NCBI GenBank assembly: GCA_044339595.1 | Contig: JBIIVF010000026.1 | Span: forward strand, 1-22,139 | Direction of reading: 5' to 3' | Length of the DNA: 22,139 bases | Source of the DNA: CAZTGZ01 sp044339595 | Lineage (GTDB): Bacteria > Bacteroidota > Bacteroidia > NS11-12g > UBA9320 | In this document: piece by piece, positions 7,092-15,014 of the stretch | Layout of the letters: each line of letters opens with the position of its first letter | Numbering within the stretch: position 1 is the first letter of the stretch | The notes under the pieces: model-generated | The model's database searches: none | The model's input: only the letters and a program-made list of their open reading frames with translations | Told to the model about the DNA's origin: nothing | Made by a program: the position numbers and the translations under genes

Positions 7092-7117
7092 CCAGTAAGA
7101 ATAATTACAGTAGATTT

Positions 7118-7152
7118 TATACCTTGCAGGACTTTTAAAAATCCAAGGTATA
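7118..7152 (+). promoter_or_regulatory. Hairpin touching the start codon of the T9SS cargo
   Basis: Perfect 9-bp inverted repeat TATACCTTG (7118-7126) and CAAGGTATA (7144-7152) with a 17-nt AT-rich loop. The second arm includes the A of the ATG at 7152 and covers the position of any ribosome-binding site. In mRNA it could mask translation initiation; as DNA it could be an operator. Confidence 0.45.
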
Positions 7153-10079
7153 TGAAAAAAACACTTAGACTGCTGTTGTTGGTTATTGCATCAGCGACAT
7201 TCGCAGCAACAAGCATTGCTCAAAACACTAAATATCAGAGAGTATTAGGCGGAAATGCCGACGACAACAATTATGGCATAGACCGCACCCTCGATGGTGG
7301 TCTTATTATGACCGGATACACCAAAAGTTTCGGATCAGGAGGGGAAGACATTTACCTCATAAAAACGAATGGCCTGGGCCAGGTGGAATGGTCAAAAGCC
7401 TATGGTGGCAGAGCGAATGAATCAGGATGGGCGGTAAGAGCAACCAGTGATTCAGGTTTTGTCATTGCAGGATCTACTAACACTTTGGGTGAAGCCGATG
7501 GCTTTATCATGAAAACGGATAAAAGTGGAAATCAACTTTGGAGTACCACCATTACCGGGGATTCAATTGACGACCTATACAACATTATTCAGAGCAAATT
7601 TGGAGGATATTATGCCGTAGGTTATTCTTTTAATGACTCCTTTTTCAGGGATATGTTTGTTGTAAAAATCAACAATTCAGGTACGGTAATCTGGGCTCGT
7701 AACTTCGGAAGCCGCGGAGATGAAGAAGCATATGCGATCGCTGAAGACGAAAAGGGTTATTTGGCCATAACAGGGGTCACCAATTATGACAGTACCACGG
7801 TTGGGGGAAGAACTTCCAACTGGGGAGATGAAGACATTGTGGTAGCCATTTGTGATAGTTTCGGAACCTTAAAATTCATGTTTAATTATGGTTCAACCGA
7901 CGCAGAGTTAGGTTGGGATATCAAACCTTATGGAAGAGATCAGTATGCCATTACCGGATGGACCAAAAACCTTCCTTTTGGTGGGGATGATGCCTTTTTG
8001 ATGTTGATAGACACTACCGGAGGTTATAAAGTAACTTACGGTTTCGGCACACCCGGTGATGAAAGGGTTTTTGATGTAGAAATCAAGCCGGATCTAGGAT
8101 TTATTATTTCAGGATATTTACAAGCCAACGGTGGAGACCGCGATGTGATGTTGTTAAATATTGATGCAAAAGGTGGCTTAAAATCATATGCAATTTTAGG
8201 AGGGGCTAATACCGACGGACATTGGCCAACGGATGCGATTCGTACCCGCGATGGTGGATACAATATTATTTCGAGTGCCAAGTCTTTCAGAACCGGGAAA
8301 GGTTCTGATTACTATCTGATTCGTGCTACCGATCAACTGGTAAGCGGTTGCAATCAGAAACTAGATCTCTTCAATGTGAATCAGGCATCTTTCTCGAGAT
8401 ATGGATTCGGAGGCACTGACTTTGGATATGCCTTGGACAAACCAGGTTTTACTACTACAAACGTCACCTCATTCGACAGTACATTATGCTGTCAACTTGA
8501 ATCAAGAGTAGCGGCTGATACCATAAAAATGTGCGAAGGAAAAAGTGTATTTATCGGCAAAGAAGCCATATCCGGATATAACTACTCATGGACTGCCGTT
8601 GGGGGGTCTTTCACCTCTTCCTTGGCAAGTCCTCAGGTTTCACCAACCACCACAACCCGTTATAAATTGGTCGTTTCCTCCTCAGATGGGAAATGCAAGA
8701 AGGATTCTGGCTTTATTCTCGTGCAGGTTTTCAATACCATCAAATCAGATATTGTCAGAGATACTGCATTCTGCTTTGGAGATACGGTAACCATCAGCGC
8801 TCATAGCGGTTTAAATGGACATCTTTGGTTGGGTAAAACCATTACGGCTACTACCGCCACCATCAAAATGGCTGCCACCGATACCGTTTTCTTCTCTGCT
8901 TTCGACAACAATTCCTGCGCGTATTTCGATACCCTGAAAACCTTGAGAAATCCTTTACCGGTTTTCAATTTGGGCAGAGACACCAACATTTGTGAAAATT
9001 TACCGATAACCTTAACCGGACCGGCAGGAATGAAAACCTACAACTGGAACAACGGACAAGCTTCTACCCAGAGTCTCAAAACCAATGCGGAACGCAGACA
9101 TTGGCTTGTGGCGACCGACAACAATGGTTGTGTATTTTCAGATTCCATTCAAATCTTTACCAACCCGTTTTCTTCTTTCTCATTGGGAAATGATACCTCT
9201 TTCTGCGAAGGATCTTCTTACACCATTCCCGGTCCGGGCGCTTTGTCAGGATATATCTGGAATGGCGTTCCGGGTTCCCCTCAAAACCTCACGGTTAACA
9301 AAGTCGGCTGGTATTATTTAACTGCTGTAAATAGCTTTAAATGTCCATTCACTGATTCCATTTACATCAGTCAAAAAGCAGCCCCGAAGTTTAATCTTGG
9401 AGACTCCATTAACCTCTGTTTAGGCCAATCTAAAACCCTAACCGGTCCTGATAAAATGAAGTCTTACAATTGGTCAAACGGCCCAGTTACCAAAGCCCAG
9501 AATATCACCAATTCAGGCACCTATAGACTTACCGTTACAGATTCAGCCGGATGTTCCTATACCGATACAGTGGTTTTGGTACAGAAATTTCCAACGGTGG
9601 TTGATTTAGGAAACGATACCACCATTTGTTTTGGCGATTCCATCCTCATTGATGCAGGACCCGGGGTATCCTATGCATGGAGCAACGGCAAAACTACCAG
9701 AACCATTTATGCGAAAGTGGAAGCCAATTACTCTGTTCAGGTTACCAATACCTTTGGATGTGTCGGTGCAGATAACAAGCAGGTTGATACCATTAAATGT
9801 CAAACCGGATTGGTTAAACTTCCCTTAGGAATGGCGATACAAGTATATCCTAATCCATCCAGAGGCGCTTTAACCCTTGATTTCGAAGGCAATACCTATG
9901 GCGATTGGAAATACGAAATAGCCGATATGTCGGGAAGAAAAATACAAATGGCCAATATGAACATCACCGGTACCAACGGAACGCTGAGCATCGACTTGAG
10001 CAATCAAGCAAAAGGTGTTTATTTCCTCAACATATTCGGAACCCATGGCAGCGCAGTCTATCGCATTGTACTTGAATAA
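7152..10079 (+). CDS. Secreted T9SS cargo with propeller-like and Ig-like repeats
   Basis: A 975-aa protein with a clear signal peptide (basic MKKTLR, hydrophobic core, cleavage likely after ATSIAQ near residue 24). Residues about 28-395 hold repeats of roughly 50 residues of the form LGG..DD..Y.I..T.DGG.I..G.T..FG.G..D.YLIK, a beta-propeller-like pattern common in secreted Bacteroidota proteins. From about residue 440 to 885 follow five or six Ig/PKD-like units of 80-90 residues with the recurring LGNDT..C.G and Y.W.NG motifs and a GC..(T/S)DS end; the paired Cys suggest disulfides. The C-terminal 75 residues (from VYPNPSRGAL, ending GVYFLNI and a final strand) are a type A T9SS sorting domain, removed or anchored at the outer membrane. 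The role is probably surface adhesion or carbohydrate contact, but no catalytic motif is visible. A terminator follows. Confidence 0.9.
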   Translation: MKKTLRLLLLVIASATFAATSIAQNTKYQRVLGGNADDNNYGIDRTLDGGLIMTGYTKSFGSGGEDIYLIKTNGLGQVEWSKAYGGRANESGWAVRATSDSGFVIAGSTNTLGEADGFIMKTDKSGNQLWSTTITGDSIDDLYNIIQSKFGGYYAVGYSFNDSFFRDMFVVKINNSGTVIWARNFGSRGDEEAYAIAEDEKGYLAITGVTNYDSTTVGGRTSNWGDEDIVVAICDSFGTLKFMFNYGSTDAELGWDIKPYGRDQYAITGWTKNLPFGGDDAFLMLIDTTGGYKVTYGFGTPGDERVFDVEIKPDLGFIISGYLQANGGDRDVMLLNIDAKGGLKSYAILGGANTDGHWPTDAIRTRDGGYNIISSAKSFRTGKGSDYYLIRATDQLVSGCNQKLDLFNVNQASFSRYGFGGTDFGYALDKPGFTTTNVTSFDSTLCCQLESRVAADTIKMCEGKSVFIGKEAISGYNYSWTAVGGSFTSSLASPQVSPTTTTRYKLVVSSSDGKCKKDSGFILVQVFNTIKSDIVRDTAFCFGDTVTISAHSGLNGHLWLGKTITATTATIKMAATDTVFFSAFDNNSCAYFDTLKTLRNPLPVFNLGRDTNICENLPITLTGPAGMKTYNWNNGQASTQSLKTNAERRHWLVATDNNGCVFSDSIQIFTNPFSSFSLGNDTSFCEGSSYTIPGPGALSGYIWNGVPGSPQNLTVNKVGWYYLTAVNSFKCPFTDSIYISQKAAPKFNLGDSINLCLGQSKTLTGPDKMKSYNWSNGPVTKAQNITNSGTYRLTVTDSAGCSYTDTVVLVQKFPTVVDLGNDTTICFGDSILIDAGPGVSYAWSNGKTTRTIYAKVEANYSVQVTNTFGCVGADNKQVDTIKCQTGLVKLPLGMAIQVYPNPSRGALTLDFEGNTYGDWKYEIADMSGRKIQMANMNITGTNGTLSIDLSNQAKGVYFLNIFGTHGSAVYRIVLE

Positions 10080-10096
10080 TTTTTCTTTAAAATTTG

Positions 10097-10130
10097 AAAA
10101 AAGGCAGGCCGAAAAGTCTGCCTTTTTTAT
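10097..10130 (+). terminator. Rho-independent terminator of the T9SS cargo gene
   Basis: An 11-bp stem (10097-10107 with 10118-10128, GGCAG/CTGCC flanked by A6/T6) with a 10-nt loop ends in a T-run, 18 nt after the stop codon. A textbook intrinsic terminator; its A/T symmetry could also stop transcription from the other direction. Confidence 0.92.
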
Positions 10131-10142
10131 TGGATCAGAATT

Positions 10143-10194
10143 CTAAACGATCGACTGACTCGATACGTTTAATCTGCGGTGGTCGATGGTTTAG
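10143..10194. repeat. Inverted repeat, possible diverged member of the dispersed family
   Basis: Arms of 13 bp with one mismatch (10143-10155 and 10182-10194) enclose 26 nt. The inner part reads CTCGATACGTTT, resembling the core CTCGATACAGCGTTT of the repeats at 3516, 13617 and 14925. The shared piece is short, so kinship is tentative; the inverted repeat itself is clear. Confidence 0.5.
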
Positions 10195-10241
10195 TGATTG
10201 GACATTGTTTATTCTACTTCCCGGACTTATGTTCGCAATCG

Positions 10242-11786
10242 ATGTCATTCCTTCATCCAGAAAATCGTAAAATAATCCTGCTCGCATTTATTGGATACGT
10301 TTTGCTGTTGGTGAGACATGGCTATACCTTTGGATGGGGTGATCATGCCGAAATACTGCCTTATATCTCCAATCTGCAGGATGCAACTTTGTATCCCAAA
10401 GACTTTTATGTTCAACACATCAAAACCATCATCCCCAATGTTCGTTGGATTTTTGTGCATGTATTGCTGCCTTTTTATCGCGTGCTTGAACCGACTTTTT
10501 TTATCCTGCACGCACTTTGCACCCTCCTTTTATTGGCAGGAACCCTCAAAATAGCCCGAATCAATGGCTTTTCTCTGTTCCCGGCATTTGCAGGATTGAT
10601 GACTTACCTGCTAATATTTTACGGCAAAATTCCAGGTGGAAATGATTGGTATCTCAACAACTTTCAGGCAGAAAACATCGCCTTTACTGCGGGTATTGCC
10701 GCCTTGCTATTTTGGTTCCAACGAAAATTCATCTGGTCCTATTTGCTTCTTTCTATAGGCACTTTATTCCATCCCCTTGCCGGATTGCAGTTTTTTCTAC
10801 TGCTCACCGGATTGTCTTTGATCACCAAACAATGGAACAGCAAGGCCTTTTTTGTTTATCTCCTAACCGGAGGGGTATATTTTCTGCTCATCTTCCTCAA
10901 TCAAGGCAAGCCTATGCCGGATGAATTACCTTCCTACTTCGACATCCTCTTTCAATTCAGGCAGCCTCATCATTCAATGCCGGAATATTATCCAATGATT
11001 GGCTGGCTGCTTACCGGAATGTTCTCTCTCGCCTTGTGGTTGAAACGAAAACAAGCCCCGGCGCTTTTTAAATTGATGCTTCTCATTTTGCCCGGCGCTT
11101 TGGTATACGTTATGGGGGTCTCATTTCTTCATTTAACCCCTGTTGCTCAAACCCAGTGGTTCAAAACCTTTGCACTCTTGTTTGCGTTGGGAAGCATGGC
11201 GGGAGGCGATTGGATATTCGGCAGATTGAGCCTTCAACTCAATAAATTCTCTATCCCGTACCCCTTGTTGGCAGCGGTTACAGGGCTATTGCTGGTGTCA
11301 CTGATCGCTTTTCCGGGAAAAAACCCGTTGAAAAAACCTATGAGCATAGCCGGATATCATAGTGACCCACTTTTAATCCATTGCTGCGAAGAAATCAGCA
11401 AAAAGTTTCCGAGAGAAGCGCTATTCGTCGTGCCATTTGAGTGTGATGCCTTTAATCATTATAGCCAACGGTCGGTTTATGTGAGCTTTAAAGCGGTGGC
11501 CCATGATGCGCGTGGTATGCGTGAATGGTATCACAGAATCGGACAGGTATATGGTTTAAAAACTTCAGATGGTGGCGGCTATGCCCTGTCAACTAAGGCC
11601 AATCAATATTATCTGTCACAACTGATATCTCATGTAAATGGCATGCCCATCGGGTTTAATGCGGATTTCGCATTGGTTAAAGGAAAGTTCTTCTCAGAAA
11701 ACGTGGTATTTGAAAACGCAGGATATCAGGTGATTTCTCTTAAAACTGATCGCCTCTATGCTCAAAATTTCATTTCTTCCAAATAA
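10242..11786 (+). CDS. Polytopic membrane protein, GT-C-like in appearance
   Basis: A 514-aa protein with roughly ten to twelve hydrophobic segments in residues 10-370, followed by a soluble C-terminal domain of about 140 residues. After the first helix comes a loop GYTFGWGDHAEILPYI with acidic and His residues, a placement reminiscent of GT-C glycosyltransferases that use lipid-linked sugars. A later HPLAGLQFF motif recalls uncharacterised membrane proteins of Bacteroidota and Cyanobacteria. I cannot name a function. The ATG at 10242 is chosen because the longer frame from 10179 would run into the inverted repeat at 10143-10194 and adds 21 unlike residues. Its end overlaps the convergent nitroreductase gene by 17 bp, leaving no room for a separate terminator. 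Confidence 0.75.
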   Translation: MSFLHPENRKIILLAFIGYVLLLVRHGYTFGWGDHAEILPYISNLQDATLYPKDFYVQHIKTIIPNVRWIFVHVLLPFYRVLEPTFFILHALCTLLLLAGTLKIARINGFSLFPAFAGLMTYLLIFYGKIPGGNDWYLNNFQAENIAFTAGIAALLFWFQRKFIWSYLLLSIGTLFHPLAGLQFFLLLTGLSLITKQWNSKAFFVYLLTGGVYFLLIFLNQGKPMPDELPSYFDILFQFRQPHHSMPEYYPMIGWLLTGMFSLALWLKRKQAPALFKLMLLILPGALVYVMGVSFLHLTPVAQTQWFKTFALLFALGSMAGGDWIFGRLSLQLNKFSIPYPLLAAVTGLLLVSLIAFPGKNPLKKPMSIAGYHSDPLLIHCCEEISKKFPREALFVVPFECDAFNHYSQRSVYVSFKAVAHDARGMREWYHRIGQVYGLKTSDGGGYALSTKANQYYLSQLISHVNGMPIGFNADFALVKGKFFSENVVFENAGYQVISLKTDRLYAQNFISSK

Positions 11787-12348
11787 CCTTTTCTTCCCAC
11801 GGTTTTCGTTTGCCCTCGGCATGGGGTTTGGTAGGATCTACCTTTCCAAGATAAAATAAGCCCAAACAACGCACTTCCGGCGGCCAACCCAAATATTCGG
11901 CCATTTGCGGAGTATAAACCAACGAACCGGAGCTCCAGTATCCGCCAACTTCGGGTATATCTGCCAGAGTAAGCCACATATTTTGAACAGCCATGGCAAC
12001 GGCAGCGATTTCTTCTTCCTCCGGAATGCCTGTATTTTCATGACGGGCCATACCAATGGCAATGACATGCGATGTTTTGGCCATCCGATCGGTGTATTTT
12101 TCGAATTTTGCCAATGAAAAATGCTCCGGAAGGGTGATCTCTTTGTATAAACCTGCCAAAAAATGCATTAATGACTCCATGGCTGCTCCCGAAAAAACCA
12201 TGAATCTCCAAGGTTCTGTATGCAAATGGGTGGGTGCCCAATTGGCGTTTTTTAACAGGCGTTCAATATCAGATTCGTTTAAAAGGCCCCCAGCAAACTG
12301 AGCAGGAAAAACGGAACGACGGCTTTGAATGAGTTGGTCTATGTTCAT
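11770..12348 (-). CDS. Nitroreductase family protein
   Basis: A 192-aa FMN-dependent nitroreductase-fold protein, close in length to the small YdjA-like members. N-terminal SRRSVFPAQF supplies the usual Arg-Arg-Ser FMN-phosphate contact; APTHLHTEPWRFMVF is the conserved segment after helix two; the AVQNMWLTLAD helix and the GLFYLGK strand near the end are also typical. The family reduces nitroaromatics, quinones or related acceptors with NAD(P)H; the true substrate is unknown. The gene is divergent from the superoxide dismutase gene across 85 bp, so the two may share redox-responsive control. Its 3' end overlaps the membrane protein gene on the other strand by 17 bp. Confidence 0.88.
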   Translation of the reverse strand: MNIDQLIQSRRSVFPAQFAGGLLNESDIERLLKNANWAPTHLHTEPWRFMVFSGAAMESLMHFLAGLYKEITLPEHFSLAKFEKYTDRMAKTSHVIAIGMARHENTGIPEEEEIAAVAMAVQNMWLTLADIPEVGGYWSSGSLVYTPQMAEYLGWPPEVRCLGLFYLGKVDPTKPHAEGKRKPWEEKVIWKK

Positions 12349-12388
12349 ATAGATTTATAATATCAAACAATTTTACAAATAGCGCGTC

Positions 12389-12400
12389 ATTATTAATAAT
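12389..12400. promoter_or_regulatory. 12-bp AT palindrome in the SOD/nitroreductase divergent region
   Basis: Perfect palindrome ATTATTAATAAT directly upstream of the sod -7 box. It could be an operator for both divergent genes, but AT-rich palindromes arise easily by chance. Confidence 0.25.
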
Positions 12401-12408
12401 TAAATTTG
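12401..12408 (+). promoter_or_regulatory. -7 box of the superoxide dismutase gene
   Basis: TAAATTTG matches TAnnTTTG exactly and ends 25 nt before the sod ATG at 12434; the palindrome 12389-12400 abuts it. Confidence 0.5.
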
Positions 12409-12433
12409 CATCAATCTATTAAACAAACAAGTT

Positions 12434-13036
12434 ATGGCATTCGAATTACCAAATCTCCCTTATTCTCATGATGCGCTCGAACCGCATATCGACACCCTCA
12501 CCATGCAGATACATCATGGAAAGCACCATGCAGCTTATGTGAACAATCTCAATGCAGCCATTGCCGGCACCGAGCATGAAGGAAAATCACTCGAAGAACT
12601 GATGGTAAGCGCCAAAGATGTAGTGGCCATTCGCAATAATGGTGGTGGACATTATAATCACAGCCTATTCTGGACTATCCTAAGTCCAAATGGCGGTGGT
12701 GTGCCATCCGGGAAACTGGCTGCGGCCATTGATTCAGATCTCGGCGGCTTCGAATCATTCAAAGAAGGTTTTACCAAATTGGCTATGACGCGTTTTGGAA
12801 GCGGATGGGCCTGGCTTTGTGTAAGCAATGGCAAACTCTGCATTTGCTCAACTGCTAATCAGGATAACCCTTTGATGGGCGAAGGTTGTTTAGGAACACC
12901 CATTCTAGGAATAGACGTATGGGAACATGCTTATTATCTGCACTACCAAAATCGTCGTCCGGATTATATTGCTTCATTTTGGAATATCATCAACTGGGAT
13001 GAGGTTTCCAGAAGATATCATGAATTGGTAAAATAA
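12434..13036 (+). CDS. sodA: Superoxide dismutase, Mn/Fe family (Mn-type pattern)
   Basis: A 200-aa cytosolic superoxide dismutase that disproportionates superoxide to oxygen and peroxide. All four metal ligands are present: His27 (in MQIHHGKHH), His76 (in HYNHSLFW), Asp161 and His165 (in DVWEHAYY). The GGGH before the second ligand and ANQDNPLMG near residue 141 are the pattern of Mn-type enzymes such as E. coli SodA; Bacteroidota enzymes are often cambialistic, so metal use is uncertain. Length is standard and there is no signal peptide. It has its own promoter box and a strong hairpin after it, so it is probably a single-gene unit, divergent from the nitroreductase gene. Confidence 0.96.
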   Translation: MAFELPNLPYSHDALEPHIDTLTMQIHHGKHHAAYVNNLNAAIAGTEHEGKSLEELMVSAKDVVAIRNNGGGHYNHSLFWTILSPNGGGVPSGKLAAAIDSDLGGFESFKEGFTKLAMTRFGSGWAWLCVSNGKLCICSTANQDNPLMGEGCLGTPILGIDVWEHAYYLHYQNRRPDYIASFWNIINWDEVSRRYHELVK

Positions 13037-13065
13037 GCCAACGGCTTTTTACCTGATTGAGGAAG

Positions 13066-13109
13066 ACGGGCCTTTCCTTACCTGAAAACTTTCAGGAGGA
13101 AATGCCCGT
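13066..13109 (+). terminator. Long hairpin terminator after sod
   Basis: A 44-nt inverted repeat pairs ACGGGC/GCCCGT, TTTCCT/AGGAAA and CCTGAAA/TTTCAGG in succession, with small bulges between the blocks. It starts 30 nt after the stop codon and is followed by CTCATTTTTG and a further T-rich stretch. Confidence 0.8.
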
Positions 13110-13148
13110 TCTCATTTTTGTCTTTTTCGTTTCTATTCGATTTTTCTG

Positions 13149-13481
13149 ATGCTTTTAGGCATTTTTTGTGGCTGGATTTTATACCTGGAAGAACCCAATT
13201 CTTATTTATGGGGCGTTGGAATATTAACCATCATTCCCGGTATAATCATGCTCAATACCCGATACCCCCTGAGCATACAATTTGGAAAAGAATTTATCAT
13301 CAGCACAACAAAAAATATTTTTAAGGGGGAGCACTCCATTCATTATCCGGTTTCAGAAATATCCTCTTTACAATATGAATACCGTTATGGAAAATATGGC
13401 GGATTGATTATAGAACTAAAAACTGCATCCGGTGCCACGATTAAACTGGCTAAAATCCCTTGGATCAGACTCAATAAATAA
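13149..13481 (+). CDS. Small membrane protein with a PH-like tail
   Basis: A 110-aa protein with two hydrophobic segments (about residues 1-14 and 19-36, split by LEEPNSY) and a soluble tail. The tail has alternating strands (PLSIQFGKEFIISTT, then ISSLQYEYRYGKYGGLIIELKTASGATIKLAKIPW), resembling the bacterial PH-like or YdbS-type membrane-anchored proteins. The family cannot be named with certainty. The first ATG after the sod terminator is at 13149; the frame stays open further upstream but contains no ATG there. It may be transcribed by read-through from sod or from its own promoter in the T-rich stretch just upstream. Confidence 0.6.
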   Translation: MLLGIFCGWILYLEEPNSYLWGVGILTIIPGIIMLNTRYPLSIQFGKEFIISTTKNIFKGEHSIHYPVSEISSLQYEYRYGKYGGLIIELKTASGATIKLAKIPWIRLNK

Positions 13482-14165
13482 CGCGCTTTGGAAGATTTGC
13501 ACAAACTGGCCGCCTTTTCAGGTCTTTCTTTGAATGAAATATGATACTGTTGCTCTCTAAGGGCCTTCTTATTACCAGCGTGAATAATCTTGATAATCCC
13601 ATTTCTCATTTCTAACGCCCCTCATGTTGTTCTCGATACAGCGTTTCCCTTCATCGTGCTGCATAATTCATATAAGTACGAAAAAACGCTTACGACCAAT
13701 GAAGTGTTTTTGCAATAATATGATATTCAATATTTTACGAATTCAAAATTCATTGCAAATTTTATCGAAATACGGCTTGGTAATACCCCTCAAATTGACA
13801 TAATTCATAAATCATCAAAGTGCCTAATTAAATTACGTCATTATGGATAAGGATTGCAAATGCGCAGAATAAGTGGATATGGGGATTCATAAAGCTCTTA
13901 GAGAGCTTCAATAATCTTCTTCGAGAAATTTAATCCAAATAAAATTAGTCATTATCGTTTTTTTATCGGAACGTATTCTTAATGAATATATAATCGGTTA
14001 AATTCGTTTTAAATGGTTTTGACGTCATTTGTTGCATAGAATGGAAAAGCCCAAAGCTTTTAAAGGGCTAAGTCAAAAATGTGATTTTACTGAAGGCAAA
14101 CAACTCTATGAATAGAACCAAAAAACAAAAACGCACATTATTTAAAAAATATAATTCGATTAGTT
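13482..14165. other. Gene-poor AT-rich region before the IS200-type element
   Basis: About 680 bp with no credible gene on either strand. It contains repeat copy B (13617-13705), a 10-bp A-rich/T-rich hairpin (13682-13711), and a small perfect hairpin AAGCTCT-TAG-AGAGCTT (13892-13908). The rest is AT-rich and unexplained. Confidence 0.5.
13617..13705. repeat. Dispersed intergenic repeat, copy B
   Basis: It carries the same TTCTCGATACAGCGTTTCCC core (13630-13649) as copies A and C, then CTTCATC.TGCTGCATAA and ACGAAAAAACGCTTAC as in copy C. It is preceded by ATTTCTAAC, as copy C is. The end is degenerate (ACCAATGA where C has ACTGACAG). Confidence 0.75.
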
Positions 14166-14167
14166 AA

Positions 14168-14236
14168 GTCCCGGAGGGGCGATATGTTTATAGAATTATA
14201 TTAAATCAAAAATCAAAAGCTCCGTAGGAGCGACAC
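14168..14236. repeat. REP-like hairpins left of the transposase
   Basis: Two short hairpins: CCC-GGA-GGG (14170-14178) followed by GGCGATATGTTTATAGAA, and GCTCC-GTA-GGAGC (14219-14231) followed by GACAC. Stem plus ATGTTTATAGA box is the pattern of REP-type sequences flanking IS200-like transposases in Bacteroidota; an inverted copy lies at the right end. Confidence 0.7.
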
Positions 14237-14250
14237 AACGTCACAAGGAT

Positions 14251-14732
14251 ATGCCCAACACCTATACCCAAATGTATGTTCATGTAATTTTTGCGGTTAA
14301 AAGAAGAGAAAGCCTCATAACGCCGAAATTAAGAGAGAATCTATATGCTTATATCACAGGTATTACTAAAAAGAAAGACCAAAAGTTGATTTCTATCAAC
14401 GGAATGCCTGACCATATTCACCTGCTTATCGGCTTCAAGCCGGATTGCAATTTGTCTGAATTGATTCGAGATATAAAGGCGAATTCATCAAAATGGATCA
14501 ATCAAAATGATTTTTTAAAAAACAAATTCGAATGGCAAAGCGGTTTTGGGGCATTTACCATCGGACATTCAAAATAGCAACCGTTGCAAACTATATAACT
14601 AATCAAGAGAATCATCATCACAAAAAGACATTTCGAGAGGAGTATATCGATTTTTTAAACGCATACAAAATCCAATTTAAACCTGAATATATTTTTGAAG
14701 AGGTAGATGTCACTCCTCCGGAGTTCAAATAG
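14251..14732 (+). pseudogene. IS200-like/RAYT Y1 transposase, disrupted by a frameshift
   Basis: A HUH-type Y1 transposase (IS200/TnpA_REP family, usual length about 150 aa). The first part (14251-14577, 108 aa) carries the start TYTQMYVHVIFAVKRRE, the HUH metal-binding motif PDHIHLLIGF and FEWQSGFGAFTIGHS. It then hits TAG after GHSK. The family sequence resumes in another frame (IATVANYITNQENHHHKKTF, to 14732), and that part contains the catalytic Tyr in NYITNQ. One extra A in the A-run at 14572-14575 would join the two parts into a normal protein of about 160 aa. The active-site Tyr is therefore separated from the HUH motif and the gene is probably dead. Programmed slippage on A4 is unlikely; a sequencing error in the A-run is possible. 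Confidence 0.85.
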
Positions 14733-14748
14733 TTGATTTAATGCATTG

Positions 14749-14777
14749 TCTATAAACATGACGCTCCGATGGAGCTT
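14749..14777. repeat. REP-like hairpin right of the transposase, inverted
   Basis: TCTATAAACAT (14749-14759) is the reverse complement of the ATGTTTATAGA box at 14184-14194, followed by the hairpin GCTCC-GAT-GGAGC (14763-14775). The transposase is thus bracketed by REP-like units in opposite orientation. Confidence 0.7.
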
Positions 14778-14921
14778 GAATTCGTACTTGAATTGAATAT
14801 TTTTAGAGAATTTGAACTCCCCCATCAGGTTTCCCCTTGCAGTGCCAATAATCTTTTAGACAATGCCGAACGGAGACCCTCTTGACAAGGATGAATAGTC
14901 AATATTACATCATTTCTAACT

Positions 14922-15014
14922 CCCCTCAAGTCGTTCTCGATACAGCGTTTCCCTTCATCTTGCTGCATAAATTATGTTTGAACGAAAAAACGCTTACACG
15001 AACTGACAGAAGGG
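14922..15014. repeat. Dispersed intergenic repeat, copy C
   Basis: Imperfect inverted repeat: CCCCTCAAGTCGTTCTCGA at the start, the shared core TTCTCGATACAGCGTTTCCC (14934-14953), then AACGAAAAAACGCTTACAC and GAACTGACAGAAGGG at the end. Its central part matches copy B; its outer arms match copy A. Confidence 0.75.

Noticed and set aside
11905..12117. 70-aa plus-strand frame antisense to the nitroreductase
   Set aside because: No family features; a shadow of the real gene.
14572..14580. Programmed frameshift joining the transposase parts
   Set aside because: The slippery run is only four A, no stimulator is evident, and members of this family are normally read in one frame.
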